32,332 bases of DNA from a virus. Shown piece after piece: positions 19,446 to 26,970 of this stretch. Numbering within the stretch: position 1 is the first letter of the stretch; each line of letters begins with the position of its first letter. The position numbers were made by a program, and so were the translations under genes. The stretch is taken from IMG/VR virus record IMGVR_UViG_3300042881_001075, positions 1-32,332 of that record; one strand, given 5' to 3'. Below the pieces are notes generated by a model. That model ran no database searches. It had not been told where the DNA came from and saw only the letters and a list, made by a program, of their open reading frames with translations.

Positions 19446-22175
19446 TTAGATAGCCTCTAGAACAATGCTATTACCGTTATACTGAGCATTTAGAAGTCCA
19501 TTTCTTACTGTTTGAACTAAGTCTTGTTCAGCAGTTACGCTTCCTGCAACATTAACAATAATTGTTGGAGAACTTGTAGCCATTGAACTACCAACAATAC
19601 CTTTAGCATTATCCATTGTACTTGAACCCATAAATCTAAATCTTTCATCATAGTCCATTGTACGAGATGCTGCTGCATCATTTTGAGCATCTGCTAATTC
19701 CTTAGCCTTAAATGCTGCTAACGATGATGAGATTCTAACTGCATCTTCTGCTGCCTTTAATTGTGCTGCTATAGATGCTGCTCCAATGGCTCCAGACTCT
19801 TGTGATGCAAGGGCACTTGGAGTAACACCTGCTGCTGCTAACGCTGCCTTTGCTGTATCTCCTGTTGCCTTTGCTACTGCATACGCAATTGCATTTGCTG
19901 CACTTGCTGCTGCTGCTGCTGAGTCTGTCTTAGATCCACCAAGTCCATCTGTCTTTGGAGGAACAGTTACAACTGGTGGAGTTGTTGTGGTTGGAGGAGT
20001 TGTTGTAGTTACTCCTTTACCACCCAACGCTGCTTGATATGCTAGAAGTGCTGCAAGAGCGTTCTTCCAACCTATTTCTGCTGCCTTAGCAGGATCAATC
20101 AAGGTACCTGAATAAGAAACAGGAGAACCAATTTGCTTAATATACTCAACAACCTGGTCAGTGGTTAACTTCCACTTATCTTGAATCTTAATAATTTCAG
20201 CATCAGTTAACTTACCGTCATTTACTACACCAACAAAGTCAGCGTACATCTTGACTTGCTCTTCAGTTAACTTCCACTTAGTCTTAAGTTTCTCAATTTC
20301 AGCATCGCTTAGAATGCCGTCATTTAATGCCTGGAAGAAGTCAAGGTATTGTGCTGCTTGTGCCTGTGTGCTTCCCCACTTTTGAGCAAGATTAATAACT
20401 TCATCATCTGAAATTGTGCCATCTTCAATAATCTTAAGTTGTAGCAAGTATGCATCTACTGCTTCAGTAGCCACACCCCACTTAAGAGCAAGAATTTGAA
20501 CTTCTTGTGTAGTTATCTTATTATCTGCTAATGCTTTGAGAATATCATCATATCTTGTTGCTAAGTCATTTCTAACCTTTAGAAGAAGGACTTCTTCCTT
20601 CATTCTATCAAGTCTGGCCTTATCAATAGCGTTGATATCCTTTTGTCTTTCTAAAAGAGCAATTGCTGCATTTAGTTGCTTAGGATCTTCTTCATCTACC
20701 TTGCCCTTAACACCAAGATTGGCTATCTTCTTTAGTTGTGATTCAAGAAGTTTTTGTCTCTTTAATTCTTGAGCATCTCTTAGTGCTTGTCTTCTTGCAG
20801 CAGCCTCAGCCGCTTTATCTCTTTGTATTTGAAGTTTTATTTCATTATCGTATACAATTTTATCTAATCTTGCTTTTTCTTTTCTTGCCTGCTCTTCTTG
20901 GAAGTCTTTCTTTGCTTGAGCCTGCATCTGCTTTAGCAACTCAGAATCACTTGGTCCAGTTACTGTCTTTATTACAGAACCAATAACACCAATTCCAGCA
21001 ATAAGTCCTGTTACTAGTTTTGCTCTTTTCTTAAGCAAGTCTAGTGCTTTGCCAACAAGACCTAAAGACTTTCTTGATCCAGTAGTTGTGAAGCCATCGC
21101 CAACTTTTTGTCCTGCCACTGCAGCATTTTTAGCCTTGCTAGTTACAACATCGTATCGCTTACCAGTCTTAAGAATTTCAAAATTAAGACCACCAAAAGT
21201 TTTAACAAGTTTTTTCAAAACAAAAGCAGCAGTACCACCAACTAGTAGTAACTCACCCCATTTGATCAATCCAAAGATAGATGTGTTTAATACTGTAGAA
21301 ATCTGCAATAAAACAGTTAACAAAGTTGTGAGATTGTCGCCATTGTCTATTAATAGTTTAACTACTGACGAAACTCCCTTAAGGCTTTCTTGTAGTTCTG
21401 CTTCATTCTTTTCAATCCACTCATCAAGAGCATCAATCAAACCACCTGGTGCTGTTAAATATTCAGTAAATTCTAATATCAGTGGCATAAGAGCGTAGCC
21501 AAGTTTATCTAATACTTGATTAAAGGATAGTTGTAATACCTTTAGTCTACCAGCATATGTATTGGCTGCTGCGGATGCTTGTCCCTTGCTGAGTTTGGCA
21601 AAATCATTCAATATTTTATTAAGATCTTTTTGTTTAAGTGCAACTTGATCAATAGGTAAGCCCAACTTTGTTAGTGCTGTAAAGTTTCCACCTACTGCTT
21701 TTGAAACTGCTGTCGCAACAGTATTCATATCCTTTTGAGATGCTACTGCAAGATCTGTGGAAAGAACCAAAAGGTTTTGTGCTTGGCCAAGATCTCCTGT
21801 TGCGCTTACTAATTTCTGTAATGCAGGAATAAGTTCGTCATTGTCAACTGCTACTTGTAATTCAAGTTGATCTAAAAACTTGCTATTGGCAGTGATTGCT
21901 TCTTCTGTTGCTGCTGTTGAGTTGCGAATAGCCATAGCCAAAGAGGTCTGTGCTTTTTCGTCTGCTGCTGCTCCCTGTACTGCATCAACACCAATCTTTA
22001 CTGCAAATGCTCCTGCTGCAGCACCTGCTAATGCAAAGTTTTTTAATGCTTTCTTGCCAAATGCATCAATTCTTTTTTGAAGTTTAGCAATGTCCTTTTG
22101 TGCTGCCTTTGAGCCTTTGTCAGAATATTGGGTAAGGATTCTGGCTACTACTGCACCTACTGCCATATTAGCCAC
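19446..22175 (-). CDS. Tape measure protein
   Basis: At 909 residues this is the longest gene wholly within the window. The N-terminus is helical (KAAQKDIAKLQKRIDAFGKK) with alanine-rich segments. Hydrophobic stretches lie at about 290-320 and 390-410, and a long Ala/Lys/Glu coiled coil at about 415-530. Residues about 549-682 hold four similar units with KWG and DGxxSDxE blocks. A Pro/Thr linker (TTTPPTTTTPPVVTVPPKTD) leads to an alanine-rich end. Tape measures set tail length and enter the host with the DNA. It overlaps the upstream gene by eight bases. Confidence 0.95.
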   Translation of the reverse strand: MANMAVGAVVARILTQYSDKGSKAAQKDIAKLQKRIDAFGKKALKNFALAGAAAGAFAVKIGVDAVQGAAADEKAQTSLAMAIRNSTAATEEAITANSKFLDQLELQVAVDNDELIPALQKLVSATGDLGQAQNLLVLSTDLAVASQKDMNTVATAVSKAVGGNFTALTKLGLPIDQVALKQKDLNKILNDFAKLSKGQASAAANTYAGRLKVLQLSFNQVLDKLGYALMPLILEFTEYLTAPGGLIDALDEWIEKNEAELQESLKGVSSVVKLLIDNGDNLTTLLTVLLQISTVLNTSIFGLIKWGELLLVGGTAAFVLKKLVKTFGGLNFEILKTGKRYDVVTSKAKNAAVAGQKVGDGFTTTGSRKSLGLVGKALDLLKKRAKLVTGLIAGIGVIGSVIKTVTGPSDSELLKQMQAQAKKDFQEEQARKEKARLDKIVYDNEIKLQIQRDKAAEAAARRQALRDAQELKRQKLLESQLKKIANLGVKGKVDEEDPKQLNAAIALLERQKDINAIDKARLDRMKEEVLLLKVRNDLATRYDDILKALADNKITTQEVQILALKWGVATEAVDAYLLQLKIIEDGTISDDEVINLAQKWGSTQAQAAQYLDFFQALNDGILSDAEIEKLKTKWKLTEEQVKMYADFVGVVNDGKLTDAEIIKIQDKWKLTTDQVVEYIKQIGSPVSYSGTLIDPAKAAEIGWKNALAALLAYQAALGGKGVTTTTPPTTTTPPVVTVPPKTDGLGGSKTDSAAAAASAANAIAYAVAKATGDTAKAALAAAGVTPSALASQESGAIGAASIAAQLKAAEDAVRISSSLAAFKAKELADAQNDAAASRTMDYDERFRFMGSSTMDNAKGIVGSSMATSSPTIIVNVAGSVTAEQDLVQTVRNGLLNAQYNGNSIVLEAI
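20130..20530 (-). repeat. Four tandem helical units in the tape measure
   Basis: Units of about 34-36 residues start with DNKITTQEV, DGTISDDEV, DGILSDAEI and DGKLTDAEI, each followed by KWG or KWK and a helix ending in tyrosine. The DGxxSDxE part looks like half an EF-hand loop. Confidence 0.75.
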
Positions 22176-22710
22176 GCTCCTTTAACAAGTTCTTTTGTAA
22201 ATTTGATTTAACATCATTGAAGGCTTTTTCAACATTGTTAACAATTCTATCTTTATTTTTATCAACAGACTTCCACACTAAACGAGAAGCCTGAGAATCT
22301 TTCTTTTCAAGGTTACTGATAAATGTACCAGTTCCTCTGCTTGACCTACCTGCTAGTTCATAGATTATACCTGCTGCAGATCTGTTCTTTAGTGCTCCTG
22401 CGGATGTAGTATATCCTTTACTTCTACTTACTTTTCCCTCAGCCCTTGAGGATGTAATTCCTGCCTTGATAACACTCTGATCCCATGCTGGCCATCCAGC
22501 ACCATTACGAGTACGAGGGTTGCGAGCAGGTTGAGTAGACCATCCACTTAGTGGTGCGTCTGCTTTGACAAAGCCTTGTGCATCTTTTTTAGCAATTCTT
22601 AGTTCAGAGTTAATTACTTTATTAAAACTCTTAACTGCGTCTTTGTCAAACTTTTCTAATGCCTTTAGTGTCTCCTTAACTCCTGTCAACACTATTGCAT
22701 CTTTACTCAT
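22168..22710 (-). CDS. HK97 gp10-like tail component
   Basis: A basic protein of 180 residues. The N-terminus, VLTGVKETLKALEKFDKDAV, matches gp10-like proteins, which are small tail or neck components. The middle is glycine/serine-rich (RNPRTRNGAGWPAWDQSVIK). The ATG overlaps the stop of the frameshifted chaperone as ATGA, so only the frameshifted reading couples directly into this gene. It precedes the tape measure. Confidence 0.7.
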   Translation of the reverse strand: MSKDAIVLTGVKETLKALEKFDKDAVKSFNKVINSELRIAKKDAQGFVKADAPLSGWSTQPARNPRTRNGAGWPAWDQSVIKAGITSSRAEGKVSRSKGYTTSAGALKNRSAAGIIYELAGRSSRGTGTFISNLEKKDSQASRLVWKSVDKNKDRIVNNVEKAFNDVKSNLQKNLLKERG

Positions 22711-23116
22711 TGCCTGCTCGCTTCCTTTGATCGTTCTTTCAGATAAATAACGATTGACTCAAGTATACCTTCTGGTGCCTCAAGCAAATCTACTGGAGAT
22801 ATTCCTGTCTCCACAGAAATCATTGCTACCGTATAGGTTAGGCTGTTTCTGTGGATTCTGAATTTGGGTCAGACTCTAGTTCCACACTGTCTAGTGTGTC
22901 TAAGAATGCTTCTCCAAAAGGCTTTACAGTCTTTCCAGCATCCTTCATGGCTCCCCAGGCCAGGAAGTAGATGTGCTCCATTTTCTGATCTTCTGTTAGC
23001 AACTTAGCAAAACCCTTGTTGAACTTTTGTTCAAATGCAACAAGAGTCTTTGGACGCAAAGGATATGTTCCTTCAACGCCATCGTTGGTCTTTACTTTTA
23101 TACTTAATCCATCCAT
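22707..23116 (-). CDS. Tail assembly chaperone, -1 frameshift product (gpGT type)
   Basis: Ribosomes that slip back one base at CCCAAAT (22862-22868) join 85 residues of the first frame to 51 residues of the second, total 136. The extension holds TYTVAMISVETGISPVDLLE, then ILESIVIYLKERSKEASRQ, typical of the T part that contacts the tape measure. The second frame has no stop from the slip site to 22709. Its end overlaps the next ATG, and gene order (tube, chaperone, then tape measure) is the usual one. Confidence 0.88.
22838..23116 (-). CDS. Tail assembly chaperone, short product (gpG type)
   Basis: Without frameshifting the first frame gives 92 residues: MDGLSIKVKTNDGVEGTYPL, VAFEQKFNKGFAKLLTEDQK and AWGAMKDAGKTVKPFGEAFL. 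This helical domain is the conserved N-terminal part of siphovirus chaperones that coat the tape measure during tail assembly. AAAGGGG is placed before the ATG. Confidence 0.88.
   Translation of the reverse strand: MDGLSIKVKTNDGVEGTYPLRPKTLVAFEQKFNKGFAKLLTEDQKMEHIYFLAWGAMKDAGKTVKPFGEAFLDTLDSVELESDPNSESTETA
22862..22868 (-). other. Slippery heptamer CCCAAAT
   Basis: In the first frame the bases read C CCA AAT, an exact X XXY YYZ site. The stop of the first frame lies 22 bases further on. No strong downstream stem was identified by eye. Confidence 0.8.
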
Positions 23117-23145
23117 TTTGATTCCCCTTTCAAGGTATAGTTGTA

Positions 23146-23592
23146 TTATGGAGTTATATCTTTAATTATTTCTCCAGATATAGGCCAGTTCACCGTAACA
23201 GTGCTTAATGATCCAACACTTGCGTTAATTGGAGTCCATTCAGTCACTAATGCTTCAAACTGATATTCTGGATTTGTAGCAGACTTTACTGTATTTAGTG
23301 GTCTTACTACACATGAAACCTTTGTTCCTACACGATTTGGCTCTGAGGTGTACGGAGGCACACCACCAAAAAACTCTTCAATAGAGTTGTTAGCAAAATC
23401 TTGATAGAACTCAAAAGTAACTGAGTTAGTTCCAACACCTGCAATGACTTCTTTATAGATGGTTCCAGCCTTAACTGGTGTCACATCCAAAACATCATGC
23501 ACTGTGCTTATGGTTATACTTGAGATATGGTCACTAAAATCATAGGTACCCTCAAATACAACATATGCGTTAGTTAGAACTAATTTTGACAT
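23146..23592 (-). CDS. Tail tube protein paralogue 2
   Basis: This 148-residue protein shares its whole layout with the gene just upstream: KLVLTNAYVVFEGTYDFSDH at the start, VLDVTPVKAGTIYKEVIAG, then NPEYQFEALVTEWTPINASV and WPISGEIIKDITP at the end. All are beta-rich tail-tube features. It starts one base after the upstream stop. It may form a second ring type or the tail tip. Confidence 0.8.
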   Translation of the reverse strand: MSKLVLTNAYVVFEGTYDFSDHISSITISTVHDVLDVTPVKAGTIYKEVIAGVGTNSVTFEFYQDFANNSIEEFFGGVPPYTSEPNRVGTKVSCVVRPLNTVKSATNPEYQFEALVTEWTPINASVGSLSTVTVNWPISGEIIKDITP

Positions 23593-23593
23593 A

Positions 23594-24019
23594 TTAAGGT
23601 GTTACATCCTTGGTGATTGGACCTGAAATTGGCCATGTAACTGATGCAGTGGCTAGTTCGCCTACAGCACCGTTTAGTGGTGTCCAGTCTGAAACCAAAG
23701 CGTCAAACTGGTATTCAGGATTGGTCGCAGAAATTGCACCAGTTGTTGGTGAAATTCTTACTGCTGCAAGTGTACCCAATAGTGGATAGATTGTTGCTTC
23801 TACTTCTCCTGCTGCAAAGTCCTGGTGGAACTCAAGTGTTACTGAGTTATCAACAAGTCCTGCTGTACGCTCTCTTGCTGCTGCTGGAACATTTCCTCCT
23901 GCGAATGCAGTGGTGTCCAAAACATCATATGTGCTGCCAAGAGTAACTGATGCGACATGATCACTAAGATCAACTGCTCCAATTACAACTGCAACATCTG
24001 TTAGTACTATTCTTGCCAT
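23594..24019 (-). CDS. Major tail tube protein candidate
   Basis: A 141-residue beta-rich protein: ARIVLTDVAVVIGAVDLSDH, then DVLDTTAFAGGNVPAAARER and NPEYQFDALVSDWTPLNGAV. It ends WPISGPITKDVTP. Small tube proteins of this type stack as hexamers. It lies between the head-tail connector genes and the chaperone, as expected. AAGGAG lies upstream. Alanine- and glycine-rich loops distinguish it from its paralogue. Confidence 0.82.
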   Translation of the reverse strand: MARIVLTDVAVVIGAVDLSDHVASVTLGSTYDVLDTTAFAGGNVPAAARERTAGLVDNSVTLEFHQDFAAGEVEATIYPLLGTLAAVRISPTTGAISATNPEYQFDALVSDWTPLNGAVGELATASVTWPISGPITKDVTP

Positions 24020-24020
24020 G

Positions 24021-24260
24021 TTATTTGTCTCCTTGTTCGTTATTATCTGAGTTAAAAACAGAAACTTTTGGCTCCTGCTGTGTTACTGGTGGTACTTCTT
24101 TTACTACTGGTGTTGCTTTTACTGCATTTGCGGATACGATATGGCCTGATGCAAGAAGAAATTCAACATTTCCACCTGCACTAAGTATATCATCTTTGGT
24201 AAGTTTTTCATTTTTTACCTTACCGCAAACTTTCTTGTTTGAGATTACTGTGTATTCCAT
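24021..24260 (-). CDS. Small protein between connectors and tail tube
   Basis: The 79 residues start MEYTVISNKKVCGKVKNEKL and have NVEFLLASGHI in the middle, then a Pro/Val/Lys-rich and acidic tail. Short proteins with this opening are common at this place in actinobacteriophage head-tail clusters. AAGGAG lies five bases before the ATG. A neck role is inferred. Confidence 0.65.
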   Translation of the reverse strand: MEYTVISNKKVCGKVKNEKLTKDDILSAGGNVEFLLASGHIVSANAVKATPVVKEVPPVTQQEPKVSVFNSDNNEQGDK

Positions 24261-24269
24261 TGCTTCTCC

Positions 24270-24677
24270 TTAGCCCCAAATAGTGAGGTTATAGCGATAC
24301 GATAAGAAAGATTGCTCACCAGAGACATATGTACCACTGTCTGCACTTATAACTCTGAGTGTATCAACAAGGCCACCCAATGATCTGTCTGATTCTAAAG
24401 CAGTTTTAATGGAACCTGTTCCACTGCCTGCTAAGAATACATCAAGTTTGTCTTGTCCACTTCTTTCTGATATTCTTTGTACAATCACAAATATATCAAC
24501 AGATGCTTGGTCTAAGCCACGAGCATTGTCAATATCAAATGTGAAATCTAATTGTCCTACAACTGCACATGGTGGAACAACTACATCTGGAATCAAGTCA
24601 TATGTCCTGAGTCCTGTAATTGTTTGTAGGTTTTTCTTTAATGCGTCTCTTACGCCATTAATATTTGAAATAGCCAT
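24270..24677 (-). CDS. Tail terminator or completion protein candidate
   Basis: A 135-residue protein with INGVRDALKKNLQTITGLRT at the start, then VVPPCAVVGQLDFTFDID, and strands ending SFLSYRYNLTIWG. The layout of helix, strand, DQASVDIFVIVQRISERSGQ resembles tail terminators that close the tube below the neck. Its ATG overlaps the connector stop by one base. Confidence 0.7.
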   Translation of the reverse strand: MAISNINGVRDALKKNLQTITGLRTYDLIPDVVVPPCAVVGQLDFTFDIDNARGLDQASVDIFVIVQRISERSGQDKLDVFLAGSGTGSIKTALESDRSLGGLVDTLRVISADSGTYVSGEQSFLSYRYNLTIWG

Positions 24678-25315
24678 TAGTAAGCCAATCCAAAGTTTCT
24701 TCTAAATGTTTTTAGTAGCATCTCAACATCTGGATCTAGACGAGAGTTCAAACGAACTGTTCCTAGTTCTACAGATCCTGCAATACCAAACGGAGATTGC
24801 TTTCTAACAAATAATCTTGATGCCTGAATCTTGCAGGCTAATTCTACTTCATATGGAACTTCTTTCCATCCCCAAACTCCAGTTATCTTAACTGTTTGTG
24901 GAAAGAAATATGGAAACACATATGTCTGAATTGCTAAAAGTCTAGTTACAGGCTTTCCTGTCTCTGGGTTATTGATAGGCTCATACATAACATCTGTATC
25001 TAAGTTCCATACCTGAGTAAATGGACCAGACTGATTTGCTCTTGATCTTATTTCTGTTGGTTCAATAAGGTCATCTATCTCTAAATACCACGGACTTACA
25101 GGTGTGTAATATTTAGTTACTGGAGCAGCAAGAGTTCCCTCTTGATAGAAGGATCTTTGGCAGTAGTCATCAATCATACGGCTTGCTGCAAGAATGGCTG
25201 CTTGGATATCATTATCGTCAATGCTATCCTCAATCTGCAATGCATTTCTTACATCTGCTAAGGTCGTATAGACATTAGTTGGCTGTTGACTCTGTGCAAG
25301 CGTAGGTCTGCTCAT
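24677..25315 (-). CDS. Head-tail connector (gp6-like adaptor)
   Basis: A 212-residue protein whose front, TLADVRNALQIEDSIDDNDI then ILAASRMIDDYCQRSFYQEG, is the helical core of HK97 gp6-like adaptors that ring the portal. The remainder is beta-rich (TGVWGWKEVPYEVELACKIQ). The start overlaps the stop of the 34-residue gene as ATGA. Confidence 0.85.
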   Translation of the reverse strand: MSRPTLAQSQQPTNVYTTLADVRNALQIEDSIDDNDIQAAILAASRMIDDYCQRSFYQEGTLAAPVTKYYTPVSPWYLEIDDLIEPTEIRSRANQSGPFTQVWNLDTDVMYEPINNPETGKPVTRLLAIQTYVFPYFFPQTVKITGVWGWKEVPYEVELACKIQASRLFVRKQSPFGIAGSVELGTVRLNSRLDPDVEMLLKTFRRNFGLAY

Positions 25316-25416
25316 TTATTCCTCTTCTCCAGTTTAGGTAGCATAGCCTTCTCCATCTTTGGAGTAGCACTTGCTGTTTCCTTTTTAATCTTAAAGATAT
25401 TCTTAATTTTTTTCAT
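25312..25416 (-). CDS. Lysine-rich microprotein, 34 residues
   Basis: Encodes MKKIKNIFKIKKETASATPK plus 14 residues, with eleven lysines in all. AAGGA lies four bases before the ATG, and the stop overlaps the connector start as ATGA. Its main job may be to load ribosomes onto the connector gene after the hairpin at 25433-25470; a DNA-binding role is also possible. Confidence 0.55.
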   Translation of the reverse strand: MKKIKNIFKIKKETASATPKMEKAMLPKLEKRNK

Positions 25417-25428
25417 AAGTTCCTTTTT

Positions 25429-25470
25429 TAAAAGAGTGGGCCAGCGATGGGGATTTCTCTGACCCACTCT
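25429..25470 (-). terminator. Terminator or attenuator after the major capsid gene
   Basis: AGAGTGGGTCAG pairs with CTGGCCCACTCT (12 bases, one G-U) around a 14-base loop, then TTTT on the minus strand. The U-tract is short, so partial read-through into the connector genes is likely. The G-U pair favours this strand. Confidence 0.75.
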
Positions 25471-25513
25471 CCCTTAGATTCCTCTAAGTATTATATAGAA
25501 TTAACTATATAAA

Positions 25514-26857
25514 TTAGAATGTAGGTGCTACAAGACCAGTTCCGTTAATTACAGAAACTGCTCCTGGATAACGACCAGCAGTAAATGCTGAGTATCCGTA
25601 AACTACAGACTTGATTGTGAGTGAGCCTGCACCTGTTGCATCAAAGTTCAATGCGAATGGTGATCCAGCCTGCTCCCAGAGATGTAGTTCGTTTGCATTT
25701 ACGCAATAGATCTCATCTTCAGATCCAGCAATAGTTGTGCGGATGTTTGCATCTGCAATGATAGGAAGACCCATCAATGAGTAACCTGAGTTACCGTAGA
25801 ATGCCTGTCCTGCACCTGAAGCCATTGCGTTCATTGGTCCACCAAGTGTTGGTACAACTAGTGGGCGACCTGCTTGATCAACTGATGCAAGCAAGAATGC
25901 AAGACGACGAGGATGCATGATCCAGTGTGTTGGATTCTGGTAAACATTTGTCTGTACCTTCTGGTAAGCATCTGCCAACTTTGGATATAGATTTTCTGCT
26001 GTTGGTGAAGCCTCATTGTATACAACTGTGTTGATACCAGGAGTGCTTGCTAGACCAAGAATTTCACCTGATGTTCCAGCACCGTTAAGGATCTGGTTGT
26101 CAAGTGTTGTGTGCCATCCACGAACAAGGTCTTGAATGATGAACTGATCAATGCCTGTTCCACGCTCAATTGCCTGCTTTGAGATATCTTGCTGACCTGC
26201 GATTGTACGAACATTTACAGTAAGTAGTGTATCGTCAGCATTTGTTTCTGAGATTGCATCGTTTTCAGCAGCCTGAACTGCAGTTGATGTACCAGTTGTC
26301 ATGCGTGAGATATTTAGTGTCATACCTGCTGCTGGCAAAGCCATCTTGTTTGTTGCGAAGTCTGCTGTTGGGCGACCTGCACGAGCAAGAGGTGCTGCTA
26401 GATCAACGAGGTACTGTGGGATTACGAGACCAGCAAAGTTGCCAGTTCCTACATCACGACGCTCAATTTCTTCTTCACGAGTGTGACGAGCCAAACGCTC
26501 CTGTGCTGAGTAGTCATTGCTGAACTTAGCAGCAAATGCATCCTTTACGAATGATAGACCTGACTCAGGTGTATATGTACGGGCTTCACGAGTTACCTTT
26601 GCTCCGCCAACCTTTGGCATTGCAACATCAGCAACTGATGAGCGAGCCTCTGCAGCCTTAGCATCAGCATCTGCTTGTGCCTTGAACTTTTCAATCTTTG
26701 AATCTAGTGAGCGTGACTCTTCAACAAGGGCATCAACCTTTGCTGCTTCATCTTCTGTAAGGTCTGTACGGTTCTCTGCAGCAACTGCCTCAAGAACTGC
26801 GTCCAACTCTACCTTAACTGCATCACGGCGTTCAATTACTTTGTCTAAATAAGACAT
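25514..26857 (-). CDS. Major capsid protein, HK97 fold, with N-terminal scaffold
   Basis: In 447 residues the first 75 or so are a coiled coil (VIERRDAVKVELDAVLEAVA, EESRSLDSKIEKFKAQADAD) that acts as the scaffold domain and is cut off by the prohead protease. The shell part follows with NFAGLVIPQYLVDLAAPLAR, DISKQAIERGTGIDQFIIQD, LDNQILNGAGTSGEILGLAS and PTHWIMHPRRLAFLLASVDQ, typical HK97 blocks. It follows portal and protease in standard order. Confidence 0.96.
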   Translation of the reverse strand: MSYLDKVIERRDAVKVELDAVLEAVAAENRTDLTEDEAAKVDALVEESRSLDSKIEKFKAQADADAKAAEARSSVADVAMPKVGGAKVTREARTYTPESGLSFVKDAFAAKFSNDYSAQERLARHTREEEIERRDVGTGNFAGLVIPQYLVDLAAPLARAGRPTADFATNKMALPAAGMTLNISRMTTGTSTAVQAAENDAISETNADDTLLTVNVRTIAGQQDISKQAIERGTGIDQFIIQDLVRGWHTTLDNQILNGAGTSGEILGLASTPGINTVVYNEASPTAENLYPKLADAYQKVQTNVYQNPTHWIMHPRRLAFLLASVDQAGRPLVVPTLGGPMNAMASGAGQAFYGNSGYSLMGLPIIADANIRTTIAGSEDEIYCVNANELHLWEQAGSPFALNFDATGAGSLTIKSVVYGYSAFTAGRYPGAVSVINGTGLVAPTF

Positions 26858-26948
26858 TTATTGTTCTCCTTTGTGAGTATTTTTAAGTTTGAGGTGGTGG
26901 TTACGGGTTTCACGACGCTTACGGGTGTGAGCCTAACTCCGACTTCAG

Positions 26949-26967
26949 TCCTATCTTGTGGATAGGA
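26949..26967 (-). other. Hairpin between protease and capsid genes
   Basis: Perfect 7-base arms TCCTATC and GATAGGA with a 5-base loop directly after the protease stop, without a U-tract. The rest of the 113-base gap holds two copies of ACCCGTAA. It may stabilise or separate the capsid mRNA. Confidence 0.55.
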
Positions 26968-26970
26968 ATA

